Shown here piece after piece: positions 1 through 12,029 of a stretch of 64,000 bases of DNA. The notes under the pieces were generated by a model, which was not told where the DNA came from, did no database searches, and saw only the letters and a program-made list of their open reading frames with translations. The number at the start of each line of letters is the position of its first letter. The first letter of the stretch is position 1. The DNA lies in the NCBI RefSeq assembly GCF_019578655.1, contig NC_063264.1, forward strand, positions 1,550,001 to 1,614,000, read 5' to 3'. This stretch comes from Ricinus communis (lineage: Eukaryota; Streptophyta; Magnoliopsida; Malpighiales; Euphorbiaceae). The translations under genes were made by a program, and so were the position numbers.

Positions 1-349
1 TATGTAGTTTACTGATGAATGAATGAAATGATAAATGAGTATTTGGTTTTTACAGTAGTTGATTAATATTGCTTCATATGAATGTTACTGTTATTATAAA
101 TATGCACATACATGTCCTATATAGAGCAATCCTCGCAACAGACAAATTGAGTGAAAATAATTGTACTCTGTTGATTACTTTAATGAAATATTTAAACAAA
201 AAGTGAATGGATGTGGAAATTCTATCCACATGAACCTTACACCCAAGGCTGTCAAAAGCCATTACAAAAATTGAAATTCTGTCAAAGGACCACATGTTAG
301 GTCCACACATATATTAACATATTAACAACACAACAACCAAAATAAATGT
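1..349. other. left edge, no gene seen
   Basis: AT-rich sequence with only short chance reading frames. It may be flank or the distal part of the decayed Mutator-like element that follows. No second terminus of that element is visible, so its left border may lie outside the window. Confidence 0.4.
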
Positions 350-1002
350 TATTTTTTAGGGTTTCCAATTGTAATTCCTTTGTTCTTTGCATTTCCTGGA
401 GGCACCCAAGCTCTCTTCTTTGTTGAAACACTTCCATCAATCTTCTGTTTTCCTTTTTCTTGTTTTGTTCTTGTGGTAACTCCTTCAACCCCAAGATCTT
501 TGCTCAACAACCCTGGGGGTTTGAAAGTCTTTTTTCCCTTAGCTTCAGTCCCTCCTTTCTGTGTTTCTGAAAGTCTTCCAATGGCCAGATCTGGTGGCAG
601 CTCACTCAACAAATCATTAATGCTTTTACTCTTCTTGCTGGTAGGTTTTGAAGGTGATGTAGTAGAGTGGTAGGTTTTTCCCGATTCTTTTGTTGATGGT
701 GTTACATTGAATAACTGTATAATAAAGTCTTAAGTTAGCAAACAGTTGACATTACTGAATAAATATTATAAGTGACATATTACTTACCTGTGACAATGGT
801 ATTAGCGGTGACAAATTATCAAATGTTGAAGTTGTCCCTAAAGGAGCTGTGTCTGTAGGAGCTACATTATCAGGTTGGTCATCTATATTATGTGCAGCAG
901 TAGTTGCAGCATTTGATTCCTTTTCATTTTCTTATTTTTTTGTCTTCCTCTTCACTTACAATAAGAAAGAAAGAAATTGAAGGGGTATTATAAACCAATT
1001 GG

Positions 1003-1140
1003 ATATCAGTTGCTAATGTTTGGTACCAATTTGATATAAGTTACTAATGTTTGGTACCAATTTGATTTGATATTATTTACTAATGTTTGGTACCAATTTG
1101 ATATAATTTACTAATGTTTGGTACCAATTTGATATACTTA
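1003..1140. repeat. minisatellite, about four copies of a ~35-bp unit
   Basis: The unit contains CTAATGTTTGGTACCAATTT and is repeated about four times with small changes. It lies at the 3' side of the SWIM-finger fragment of the MULE. The palindromic GGTACC word also recurs near the element's other end (about 4310-4380), so the array probably grew from element sequence. Confidence 0.85.
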
Positions 1141-1189
1141 CAGGCATAAGTAAATGAGAAGAATGACATACTTACAGGCAGTTTTTCCC

Positions 1190-3679
1190 TCCTTGTAGAA
1201 GCACCAGCACCATGAAACCTCTTGTTGTGGTCCTTAGCACCACAAACTATGCATGTCATCACAGAGCCCTTTTTGGTGACCTTAGCATTTCTGATCAGAC
1301 CCTCCATCTCTTCTTCCTCTAACCTTCTCTTTCTAGCAGGTCTGCCTTTTCTAGGTTTTATTGGTTTGGGGGGTAAGACTGGTGGGGCAGTTGCCTTGGG
1401 CCAAAATTGTTTACTGGTGGTTGGGTTAATCAAATGGCTATAGCATTTTAGGTATGTTTCAACCTTGTAGAAGTCATGTATATAAAATTCAGGGTTCTCA
1501 TTGTTATACCAAATTGCACATACATCATGACAACAAGGTATTCCAGTTAGATCCCACCTCCTACATGTGCATGTCATTTCTTGTTTATCAACTACAAACT
1601 GTCCCCCTGGGCCAACCACTTGAAATCTCTCACCTCCAGACCACTCTGTTGTAAACATCCAGCAAAATTCTTTGCTTTTTTCTAGTTTTTTCAATATCTT
1701 AGGGCAGTAAGCAGATGCCACTCTTTTCATAGCATCCCTGTTCTTATGTATCATCTTCATTAATTTTGTTCTTATAACCTCATTCATAGCTATGACACCC
1801 TTGCTTCTAGCATCTAAGATAAAACTGTTAAAACACTCATATAAGTTGTTTAACAACATGTCACACTTAGCATCAGTCCTAAAATGAGATCTAGACCAGT
1901 GATGAGGAGGGATGCTATTCATGTAGTTATGTCCATGATGTGATGCTGCTGCAAACTTCTCCATTATCTTTTAAAAAATCTGGACATAACTTGCCTTAGC
2001 AGCACCCTAGACAAGTTCTTTTAACCCTAGACTATTTCTTCCAAAAATTATTATACACATGTCTAACACAAAATCTATGTTCAGAATTAGGGAATAGTTC
2101 TTCAATGGCAGGAATAAGACCATATTCCAAAAGAACAACACACAATTAATACCATTATGCCAAAATATATGAAGGAATAGAAAAGCAAAATGTGAAGAGT
2201 ATTTACCTTCTGCCTGTCAGTTATAAACACCCATTGATAACTGTTTGTTATCCCCACATCTTGAGCGTGACTCCAAAACCATTTCCAGTTCTCTTTGTTT
2301 TCTTTTTGCACAACACACCATGCAATTGGGTAGATGCAGTCATTTGCATCTAAACCAACAGCTGTGAGAAGCTGTCCTCCAAATACTCCTTTCAGTCAAC
2401 AACCATCCAAAGATATGAAAGGCCTACAAAACTTAAATCCTTCCTTCAATGCAGCAAAGCACACATACATGCTGTTAAAAACACCTTCATTCAAACCAAA
2501 AACTATTGTGCTTCCTGGATTACTTCTCAAGAGTTCTAGCTTGTAATCATGAAGGCTAGAAAGCTGTTCTGTCTCATCACCATTGATAAATGTCAAAGCA
2601 GCTTTTCTTGCTCTCCATGCTTTCAATCTGGACACTTCAACACCAGAATCTTCTTTTACAACTTGGATGATCCCTTCAATTGCCCAATTGGGATCAGCTC
2701 TGAACCTTTTAACATATTGTTCAGCTATCCAATTGGCATTAATATGCCTATTGTATGCCTCTCTTGAACAGTTGTGGATGAAATTGGCTGACTTTATCTG
2801 TACTGTTTGTTTGTCTGAGTTCAGCAGGTAGGCCCAAATATAAAACTGGCATCCTTTCTTACATTTTGCCTTACATTTCTGCCTTGTATTTGGCTCAAAT
2901 ATAACCTGGTTTCTGCTTTTGATTGATGACCTCTTCACAACATCCTTGAATTGTTTAAAGGAATTGAAGAGCATTCCAATCTTGAACCAGGGATTTGCCA
3001 TGTCAGTCTCCTCATTAAACACATGCCATCTCTGCTTCCTTGATTCTGCATCACTGTGTTCAGATGAGGAGCATGACACCAGCTCATCTGATGGACCATA
3101 AACTGTTGCATCTGTTTCTTCAGACAACTCCTCAGCAGGTTGCCTAGCACTTGTAGAACCGAATGGTCTGTCCCTCTCAAGCTCCTTATCAACAAACTCA
3201 TCAAACATGGCATCATCATCAACATCTTCATCCCTCAGGTCATAATCAGAGTCCACAAACTCACTGTCCTCTGAATCTGTATCACTATCCTTACAGCTGC
3301 CATCATCCTTATTTTTCACACCCTCCTCCCCAGATTCTGCCCCAGCTTGTTCCCTACCTTTTTCTTTTGTTTCCCACTTATCCCTACTAAATATATGCAT
3401 TAATTGAGAACCCCCCACAGCCATTGCCATTTCTAAAGCATCCTTATCAATTTCAAGGCTTCTCAACCTATCACTTATACTCTTTGTAGGATCCTTCCAC
3501 ATAATCAGCTTTGTTTCAAGATTCAGACCTAGCTCTCTAGCCATTGAATCAATTTCTATCCTGGATATCTTATCTAAACTATAAAAATCCACAGCTCCTA
3601 TATCCCATAGCTTAGGTGCACCTCTAACATCAACTCCATAATCATGCCAATACAAAGTGAAGTATTCGAAATTAGGCAC
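1190..3679 (-). pseudogene. MuDR/MURA-type transposase, broken
   Basis: The N-terminal part (3679 down to 2396) has a conserved leader (ending ARELGL), an acidic Ser/Asp/Glu-rich stretch, then the MuDR DNA-binding region with CKAKCKKGC and a CNS-like HNCSREAYNRH motif. It reaches ISLDGC, which carries the first catalytic Asp, and is stopped at once by TGA (2396-2398). The same frame continues with LKG and GGQLLTAVGLDAND (to about 2210) and TDRQK, which carries the second Asp, followed by a plausible GT splice donor. A segment near 1970-2100 with the expected FCVRHVYNNF-like words is frameshifted and has stops. The last part (1964-1190) has MCES/YECFN-type words and a SWIM zinc finger, CTCRRWDLTGIPCCH. 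Family assignment is firm and function is lost. Confidence 0.85.
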
Positions 3680-4619
3680 TGCAAAATAAATTAATTAAAC
3701 AATTGTGAAACAACCACACACAAGCAGTGTTTATAAACAAACATCATCAACATTCTTTGCATTTTTAAAAAGGAATTAGGGAAAATCTAGCCCCTGCACT
3801 GTTAACTTCCAAATAAATGCAGCATGCATTACTCAATGAAATATGCAAAATAGCTTTCAATAACTACAGAATCACTATCGGTCCGCTTCTACTTACAGTA
3901 TAGTGGTGGATCTTCGGCTTTCTCCCTTACTCGCCAGTCGAGTGTCATTGTTCTACAATGTCGCAAAGTCCAGGTACGAAGAAGAAGGTCAGAGACGAGA
4001 AACGAAAGATTCAGAGATTCTTCACAATGGAGGTGGAAGTTGAGCGGTTTGTGTTGATTTTGGAGGTTTCGTACCAACGGTTACTTTTGGGTTAGCTTAG
4101 AGGAAGAAATTGAATTGGGTGACAATTTCTCTCAAATTTTTAGCTCAAATTTAAAGTAATTAGTTAATTGCTGACTAGGAATTAAGTTGTTGAGTCAGCA
4201 ACATATGTGGCAAGTGATGTGTTATGAATTCAAAATCCGGCAGCCACATCATCAAATAAGTGTCGGATTCCTCTTTGGTACTGGCGGAAGATACAAAAAT
4301 AATAGGAGTGGTACCAAAAAGAAACAAATTGAAGGTTTGGTACCATTTGGAAAAAAGTGCGAAGGTTTGGTAACAACGGTGCAATTAACCCCACATTCCT
4401 CTTTCCTTCAAAGTTTCCAAGGGAGAAAAAAGAAAGAAAGAGAGAAAAGAAAAGGAAACATATAATCATATATTTAAGATGGAAAAGAATTTATAAAATG
4501 GAGATGAGAGCTCCAACCCAATTAAATATCGAAAAGGAATTTTAGAGGATCCTATATTTTCCTTTACTGAGAAGCATTTCTTCTATTTTTACATTTCTTT
4601 TTCCAAAGGAAAGCATCAA

Positions 4620-4621
<2 letters not shown>

Positions 4622-4682
<61 letters not shown>
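4622..4682. repeat. (TA)n microsatellite
   Basis: About 30 uninterrupted TA dinucleotides. Likely length-polymorphic. Confidence 0.97.
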
Positions 4683-4683
<1 letters not shown>

Positions 4684-5303
4684 TCTTGCTTGTTAGGCCA
4701 ATTTATTGATTTGGTCTTATCCTTTTATCTCATGAAGATACATACCTGTTTTAGGTCTTCCACATTGCTCGATCACAGAACCTTATCCATGCACATATGT
4801 ATATGAATAACTACTAATTCAGTTTAAAGGAATGTTTCTGCTACAGTCGAGAGATAGAGAACCTTTCATTTTAACTTCATCTCTTTACTAAGCGGTACTT
4901 TTTCCATTGAGGTGGGCCTAAATAACAGATCGGATTCCCTCCATTATTGTTGTTGGTGGCCAACATCATGTGTATGAATTGTTTTAGGTTAATAGTTCGG
5001 GAGACTAATAACCTGCTCAGCTCCGCTAGTTATGACTGCGACAGTCCCATCTTCTTTTAAATTTTTCAGAGTTCAGGAAAAGAAAAATGAAGTTGCTGAA
5101 TTGGCTATTGGATAGTTCTAGAGTGGAGCCATATGTAATTTACTGCCTGCAAGTTGCTAGAGCAAATGCTAAAGAGTATATAATAAAATGCCCATTTCAT
5201 GCAAGATCCTAGTGTCCAGACTTGGCACTATAAAAAAGATATGTGGTCGTAAGAGCAGATGCGGCAAATGCGAATGTCAGTCGATCAACATTACTTCTTC
5301 CTT

Positions 5304-5390
5304 AAATCCTACAGTTCAAATATTAATGATGGAAAGTTACTCAGCTGAAATCCTACAGTTAAAATATTAATGATGGAAGGTTATCAGCTG
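5304..5390. repeat. tandem duplication, 44-bp unit x2
   Basis: Two adjacent near-identical units (5304-5347 and 5348-5390), each starting AAATCCTACAGTT and ending CAGCTG. A few substitutions and a 1-bp length difference suggest a fairly recent duplication. Confidence 0.9.
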
Positions 5391-6563
5391 AAACCATATG
5401 CGTATATCTCCTATTAGTGATATACCAAAATTTATTGTATCTACATATATATTAAACTGATAGATTATTAACATGTATTCATTGGTCTTAAATAAAAGAA
5501 TACGTGTCAATCATCCAATATTAAAATATAAAATATTCATATATATATATCACACTTATATTAATTGTAGTGTATTTACCAAGCTTATATAAAAAAATTT
5601 CAAAAATTTATTACTTATTTTTAAATTAAGTGTCCAAGTCCAGCTCAAGAAAGTTAATCCAATTGGTAAGGAGAGTATACTACTAGAAAATCCTACTAAA
5701 ATATATTTAAAAAAATTATTTCTAAATACACTAAATTTATGTGAAAGAATGTGCTCTTAAAATTATTTGAAAAGAGAATTAACATATGTCAAACATTCTA
5801 AAAAAAAGAAAAAAAATGTTAAATATCGGATATCCTTACCAAATAATAAAAATAAAATAATAATTGAGTGTCAAAAAATGAGAATTCTCTAGGAGTATAT
5901 AGAAACATAATTTAATTATTAGTAGTAATTAAGCTCTTCTAAATGGTAGACATTCTCTACTTTGTTGTAGATAGATTTTGGTTGAATTCGTTGTCTCTTC
6001 GCCAGGTAAAGATCATCTAATTACAACTTAGAACATAATAATCAGAAACCCTTGCAAGACTTCTTTTTTGGGTATCGCTTTAGTAGTGGTAGGGCTCATT
6101 GTTCCTTTCAACCATAAACTATTCCTCTTCTTCAGGAAAGGTATAGCAAGAAAATATACCTCCTGGCTTTTGGCAGAAGGAAAGTATATATAGAGGTCAT
6201 AATTGAAATTGAAGATCCATATGACAGACAAAAAGAAAAGTTGTTATGAAAATTAAAATAATGCAAAACAAAACAAAACAAACAAAGATAAAATAGAGGC
6301 AACAAAGCAATTAACTAAAGAAGTTGTACGATTCATTATACAGAAGTCTGACAGCATCTAATTAACATGAAAAAGATGTACAAAATGTGCAGCCCCTCCA
6401 GCTCCTGTTCCATAGCCGCAGTAGCCCTTTGGCAAGCTAGTTCATGATTACGTACTATAGAAAAAACACTCATTCTATGTACATACTCTAAAAAGACTTA
6501 TATATTCTAGTTACTTCAAGAGAACTATACTAACTAAAACGTTGCAGCTTACTTGCACACTAA

Positions 6564-6917
6564 TTAAGGCTTACGAAAATGTTTTCTCCTACCGTACTCC
6601 ATAATCACCACGCCACCATAATACTCAGCTGCCTCATCGCTAGTCATGACCGCAGGCTCTTTCCCGGCACTGCCATAATGTTGAGCTACCTCGTTGCTAA
6701 CAACAACCGGCAGCCTCACTGTTGAAATTTGAGGTCCGTGATAAATACATGGCTGTAGTTGATGAGGCTGGTAGTTCTGATGATGGCCTTGATTGCTTGA
6801 ATATTGATACTGATGCCTTCCATCAGCAGCTGACCTTCCGGTCCGACCACCGCCATAGCATTCGTCTATTAGAGCAAAGCCTTCATATCCAATCCTGGTA
6901 AGGCGATGAGTTGCCAT
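6564..6917 (-). CDS. small EAAxxYGG-motif protein, copy 1 (117 aa)
   Basis: I do not recognise this family. The intronless reading frame starts at ATG 6917 (MATHRLTRIGYEGFALID) and ends at TAA 6564. The upstream ATG-less extension lacks a better start. The N-terminal module GYEGFALID resembles those of the genes at 9829 and 12030. The middle is rich in Gln, His and Tyr. Near the C-terminus are two motif copies: a degenerate SNEVAQHYG (about residues 73-81) and a clear SDEAAEYYGGVVI, followed by a basic tail ending HFRKP. No signal peptide or membrane segment is visible. A TATA-like box lies about 70 bp upstream, which supports a real gene with a short leader. Function unknown. Confidence 0.75.
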   Translation of the reverse strand: MATHRLTRIGYEGFALIDECYGGGRTGRSAADGRHQYQYSSNQGHHQNYQPHQLQPCIYHGPQISTVRLPVVVSNEVAQHYGSAGKEPAVMTSDEAAEYYGGVVIMEYGRRKHFRKP

Positions 6918-6987
6918 TGCAGGCACGAAGGGGTTTATGTGTGTGTTTCTTGTTTGGTGTTTTGTTTCTTGTTTCCAGAGATGGGCT

Positions 6988-6995
6988 TATTTATA
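6988..6995 (-). promoter_or_regulatory. TATA box of the small gene at 6564-6917
   Basis: Reads TATAAATA on the minus strand, 71 bases upstream of the chosen ATG. That places transcription start near 6955-6965. Confidence 0.6.
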
Positions 6996-6999
6996 TTGT

Positions 7000-8674
7000 G
7001 CCACTGGCTTAGCTAGCTTCTAAATTCTTTTGGTCCTACCGTTTCTGCTTGATATTATTGCTTTTAATAAAGTTGAAGGTTCCTAACTTTAATAGATTCC
7101 TTCCACTAGAAAGAAAGTAAATAACTATTGAAGATTTTATTATATCAGAGTTCGTTCAAATTTGTTTAATAAATAAATCAATCTAAAATTTGATCCATTT
7201 CAGCTCATAAAAGAAGCTCTTCTACGTATATTTATAAATTAATGTTTTAATATTTTAAAATTTAAATACCAAATATATGTATATTTTTATATAAATGTAT
7301 TTACTTGATCAAAATTATAAATTTTATTAAATTTATTTTGTGCAAATATTTTATTGTTTTAATAGTTTGACAAATAATTTAATTTCTAATTTATATCATC
7401 ATCTCGATTTAAATTCACTTAGATTTATAAAATATGAAAAAAATAATAGATTTAGATGGATAAACAATAAAAAGAATCAAAAAAATAAAATATCTATATT
7501 TTTATTTATTATCAAATTTATAATATTTTTCTATTTTATTGTATTAAAATATCAAAAATATGAATTTTTAAATTCTTTTTAAATTACGATTTTGTTTTTT
7601 ATTTTTTTTATTTTTTGGTTGCTTTTGGATAAAATAATTAAACAACAACTGAAAAATAACTATACTATAAATTTAAAAAAAATTAAAAATATAATATTTT
7701 TTTTTAAAAAAAATACAATAAAAACTATATCTTTTATTAATTTTAACATATATGAAAAGTTTCAAAACAAATTCGGATTAGAAGGCCGGATTATACATCT
7801 GACTTTCACAAACCTCTATACCCTTTGAAATATATGAATACGATATATTTTCAAAATTCTCCAACTCAATTTTGTGCGCAATATGGATAACATAATTTTT
7901 CGATGTTGTAATGATAATCGAATAAAATACGTATTAGATTCAAAGAAAAATTAATAAAGAATCACATCTCACTTTTAATTTTTATTTTTGTCCTTAAGAA
8001 AAGAAGCAAATTCTTTGTGCCCAACAAAAAGCAAAAGGAACATATATACAAACACTCATGGGTCTTCCATTGAATTGGAAACTATTTCTGTTACTCAGGC
8101 TACCATTACTTGAATAACAAAAATAAAAGTATTTTTAATGCCTTCTTTCTATATTATATATTTATAAAATTAAATTTTAATGTCTAAAAACAGAATGATT
8201 AAACAATTTATTTGCTATCCATATTTTAATTTTAATAAATATATTTCATTAATCGATATTGTTATTAATTTTTTATTCAAAATTCATTAGATTTGAATAA
8301 AACATTTTACTCTTTATATTGAATTGTTTATGAAATGCTCTTTATATAATTTCTGTTATTTTATCAAATGTAGCAAGACGCGCCACCGCGACCTTATATC
8401 TAATGAAGATATTGATGCATTATTTCTTTTGAATTGCTTATGGGTGTATCTGATTCTGTGATACTGGACAATTTATTGAGACCATTTATGGTTATCCACA
8501 TCCACCAAATGATTTGGCAAAACTTGTATGACATTATGTGGCTTTCGGCTTTTAGTAGAACCCACATGCTTATCACCCCAAGTGTTATTAATTTTTTCGT
8601 ATTATTCTCATATATAAAAGAATAAAGGAAAATTAAATGATAAATGAAACTGGGTTCTAATAAGGTAATCAAAG

Positions 8675-8716
<42 letters not shown>

Positions 8717-9828
8717 GGTATTTAGATTTATTCTAATAACCTAAAGTAAGATAATTAAGTAGTATTTCAAAAGCTTAGTAAATATTGTAGCTGCAAAAAC
8801 ATTGAAGCTAATGTGATTGTTGTCTGTTTGAAATATTGAAATAGAGAGTGAGTGTTAGATATCTTTAAAGGTTTTAGAATGGAAAAGTGATGCCTGTCTC
8901 TTTAGTTTTTCTAAAAGAATTTTGGTTTACTTTTTATTTCAAAATTGATTTATATATTTTAAGTTAAACTCATTTCTTTTTAATTTTAATTTTCTCAATA
9001 TTTGGTGTTGATAAATTAAATAAAAGTGATTAATTAATCTTTCAATAAAGATGATTACAATTTTCCAATACCAATTAAGATTTATTTACATATTATGTTG
9101 GTTTTGTTAATATAATTAAGTTTTAAAAAACATGAGGTTCCAATTAATTTATAAGTTTTCAAATTTTACATCTCTTCATATATGCTAATTAAGCTTTGTA
9201 AAGATTAACCAAGTATATGGGAGAGAAGAGAAAATACTATGCCAAGCTTGTCGATATGATAACAATACTGTAAGAAAATATCAAGAACTTTAAATAACAT
9301 GAGTCTGATTCCTCTTTTCACAATTGCAGGCCTTGTGACCTTTGCTGGAAGGAGCTTACAATTAATATATTGTTAGTATATATTTTATGCAGCAGGCAAA
9401 TTCTTGATCATGTATAGTAATGCTTCCACTGCTACTAAGCTTTTCTGCACTTTTTAGTTTTTACAAGCACACTTTAATTAATTTTAAAGACTAAAAAAGA
9501 ACTTATAGTGGATGCATGCATATACTTATCTCTTTTAACCAAAAGTTCTGTGTCCATTGAAGAGATACAGTGATAATACAAACGCCCAACATTTAAGGTA
9601 GGAGATACAACACATTACTTCGACTTCTGTTACACAACTAGAGGATCATGCTCTTTAATTTGCTAACAACTTATAATACCCAACTCTTTTTTCTTTTTTA
9701 TTTTCTATTAATTATAGGCTCTGACTGGGGTTTCAAACTCATATATCTAGGCCTGGAGACGACTCTTCTTTTATGATGTTCATATGCTTGGTAGAACAGA
9801 ACTAGCTGTATATACATATATATAAGGC
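7000..9828. other. very AT-rich intergenic region
   Basis: Mostly extreme AT-rich DNA with low-complexity reading frames that look like chance. An AT microsatellite sits at 8677-8709. A short block of more balanced composition (about 8375-8610) could be a remnant of something else, but I cannot assign it. No gene is supported. Confidence 0.55.
8677..8709. repeat. (AT)n microsatellite
   Basis: About 16 AT dinucleotides in a row. Confidence 0.95.
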
Positions 9829-10080
9829 CTAGCGAGGTCGACGAATTGTTTTTCCCTTGGGATAGTCTGTATAAACTTTCCCACCATAGCGTTGGGCTGC
9901 CTCGTTGCTATCGATGATAACTGGGGTTGAAGGAAATGGTTGATTTACCAGATAACCTGCCTGATGATGAGGAGATGGCCTCCCAAGCCTCTTATTAGGT
10001 CTGCCCAAGTATTTATCCAAAGCTGAAAATGCTTCCGACCCAATTTTAGCGAGGTTGCTATGATCAACCTGGCGTGCCAT
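9829..10080 (-). CDS. small EAAxxYGG-motif protein, copy 2 (83 aa)
   Basis: Intronless reading frame from ATG 10080 (MARQVDHSNLAKIGSEAFSA) to TAG 9829. It is the shortest member of the cluster. The N-terminal module IGSEAFSALDKYLGRP matches that of its neighbours. A short Pro/His/Gln linker follows, then one motif copy, SNEAAQRYGGKVYTDYPKGK, and a basic end (IRRPR). No signal peptide, transmembrane segment or cysteine pattern is seen. The start was chosen because it aligns with both neighbours and lies 85 bases below a good TATA box; the frame upstream lacks another aligned ATG. Function unknown to me. Confidence 0.75.
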   Translation of the reverse strand: MARQVDHSNLAKIGSEAFSALDKYLGRPNKRLGRPSPHHQAGYLVNQPFPSTPVIIDSNEAAQRYGGKVYTDYPKGKTIRRPR

Positions 10081-10164
10081 ATCGATCAAACAATTGCACA
10101 AGTTAACTCACTAGACAAGTTTTGAGTTCTTTTCTGCTTGGTTACTTTTGAGACCATAGCTTAT

Positions 10165-10175
10165 CCTTATATAGA
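10165..10175 (-). promoter_or_regulatory. TATA box of the small gene at 9829-10080
   Basis: Reads TCTATATAAGG on the minus strand, 85 bases upstream of the ATG. Confidence 0.65.
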
Positions 10176-10176
10176 C

Positions 10177-12029
10177 ATTTAAGCGAGAGAGAGAGTTCTT
10201 TAGCTTTTAGTGATTCCACATACAGGAGTAGAGGAGCATATGAAAATTAATTAAATACTTAATTACTCGATGATAAACATGGATTTTGGATGTAAATAAC
10301 TAATGCTGGAATATTTGGCATTTGGCTATTGAAGGTTTAGTTCCATCACTAACTTGTTTCTAATTCAAAAGAAAATTCATGATTGATCATGTTGTGTTAA
10401 TCCAAAAGGAGAATTTAAATATTTTTAATCACTCGTTAATTATTAGTGAATCTGATTCCTCACTAACTTTACTTTCCAATTATTATCAGTTGTTGCTTTA
10501 ACTGAACCCAAGTTGATAGCTTTATGCTTTGCAATTCTATTTAATTGAAGGAGTACGATGATGTAATCGACATGACGCAATCTCTTCCTTCCTCTCTTAC
10601 TCTTATTACAAAGAGATTAATCTCATGGTATATCTCAATCCCCAACAAATTAATAAAGTTTTCTTATAGAAGATTATTCAACATTCTCTATTAATTCTGA
10701 TTTTTAACATGCTTATATATGTGTCGATTTCTACGGATTAATCATGCTGAAGCAAATTGTTCATTCTTGCCTTCTCCAGAAACAAGGTAATTGGAATTAG
10801 GATAGTATACAAAACTAATCAGTTACTTAAGCTTAGTTGCTCATTCATATGTGATCTTGGTCCTAAATTTGATTCATTCTTTAACAAACTCACGTGATGG
10901 CTGAGAATCTGTATATTTTTCTATTTGTCCTAATCACAGAGTAAATGTGAAAAACATCCACTTGAAATCTTGTAAATCTCTTTCTAAAAGCAGGATATAA
11001 TATGGTAATCAGCATCAACAATGGCATAATCCTTTTTTTACGGGAAAAAGTGGTATAGAAAAAGGGGGGGAAAAGCAATTAATCTTAATTACTTTAACAT
11101 TTCTTTTTAAGTAATGTCTACTTTTTGCCGATAAACAATTGCATTGAGGCAATTATTAATTTCTTTCTGATTCCTACTTTAATTAGTTATTAAGAAAAAA
11201 TCATCATTATATTTGATCTCACCTTTTTGTTTCCGTTCCTACTTTACTTTAGTATTCCTTTTCGATGAACTTTGTTATTTTATTATTATGATTCTTTATT
11301 ATAACTATATTCTTTTTAGTTAACTTGAAGATAACGTGATATTCTTTCTTTGATCTCAAGAAAGCAACATATATTATCCTGATGTGGTTTTTTTAGTTTT
11401 CTGAAAGTGGATGATCTTTTGTAATTGATTTTTTTGAAATGGATGGATGGATCACTACTGAATGAATCTACTATTATCTCAATAAAGAAAATTATTATAG
11501 AAAAACAATATACAAAAATCCCCATTCAATCTCAATAATATGTTTGACACCGCTGGTTTTGAATTTGGATTTTAGCATTTGGATTAATCTATTAATTCTG
11601 GTATTTAAAAAAGAAACAATTCTCTTTAAGTTAAGTTTTAAGGTTCTAATTGTTTGCATGAAGTTTATATAGCAGTTTATACACAAGCAAAGGAAGAGAG
11701 AATCATACTCAAGCTTGAATCATGCTAAACCTGTTAATACATATATATATCATTAATTTTAGTTATTTTTGAACTATAGTTGATGACTAAAAAGATGTAT
11801 CTGACTATCTGTAATGGTTATTCTATTTTATATGTTTTGAGTGTTTGATCCATATATATATAGAACATCCATACAAGATTACATTTAAACTATTAAGACA
11901 AAGAAGGTTAACAGCAAGCATGATGCACAAGAAGCATATGCATGTAAAGTAGTAGCAGTGTTACAAAGCCCTAGACTAGAGGCTTGGAGATGGAGCTAGC
12001 AGCAGCTGGTACATGGTGTGTTTACGTAT
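10177..12029. other. intergenic between small genes 2 and 3
   Basis: AT-rich, with no recognisable coding or repeat structure apart from short AT runs. It presumably holds the promoter of the gene at 9829 and the 3' flank of the gene at 12030. Confidence 0.5.

Larger units (their letters stand above)
350..4395 (-). mobile_element. decayed autonomous-type Mutator-like element (MULE)
   Basis: This block holds a broken MuDR/MURA-type transposase on the minus strand and reads as an old MULE. A C-terminal fragment (349-612), a SWIM-finger fragment (1190-1964) and an N-terminal fragment (2396-3679) lie in the expected order. The right part (about 4180-4395) has spaced GGTTTGGTACCA-like words and ends in a segment containing GCAATTAACCCC, which resembles a MULE terminus. 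A minisatellite built on TTTGGTACCAA sits inside the left part. I could not fix a terminal inverted repeat pair or a target duplication, so the borders are approximate. The internal stops argue that it no longer moves by itself. Confidence 0.75.
4400..6563. other. intergenic, simple repeats, no gene seen
   Basis: AT-rich DNA holding a long TA microsatellite and one short tandem duplication. No coding region with recognisable similarity or coding character was found on either strand. Confidence 0.6.

Noticed and set aside
8400..8672. Possible gag fragment of a retroelement
   Set aside because: Word similarity is too weak to support a call, and no flanking LTR or primer site is visible.
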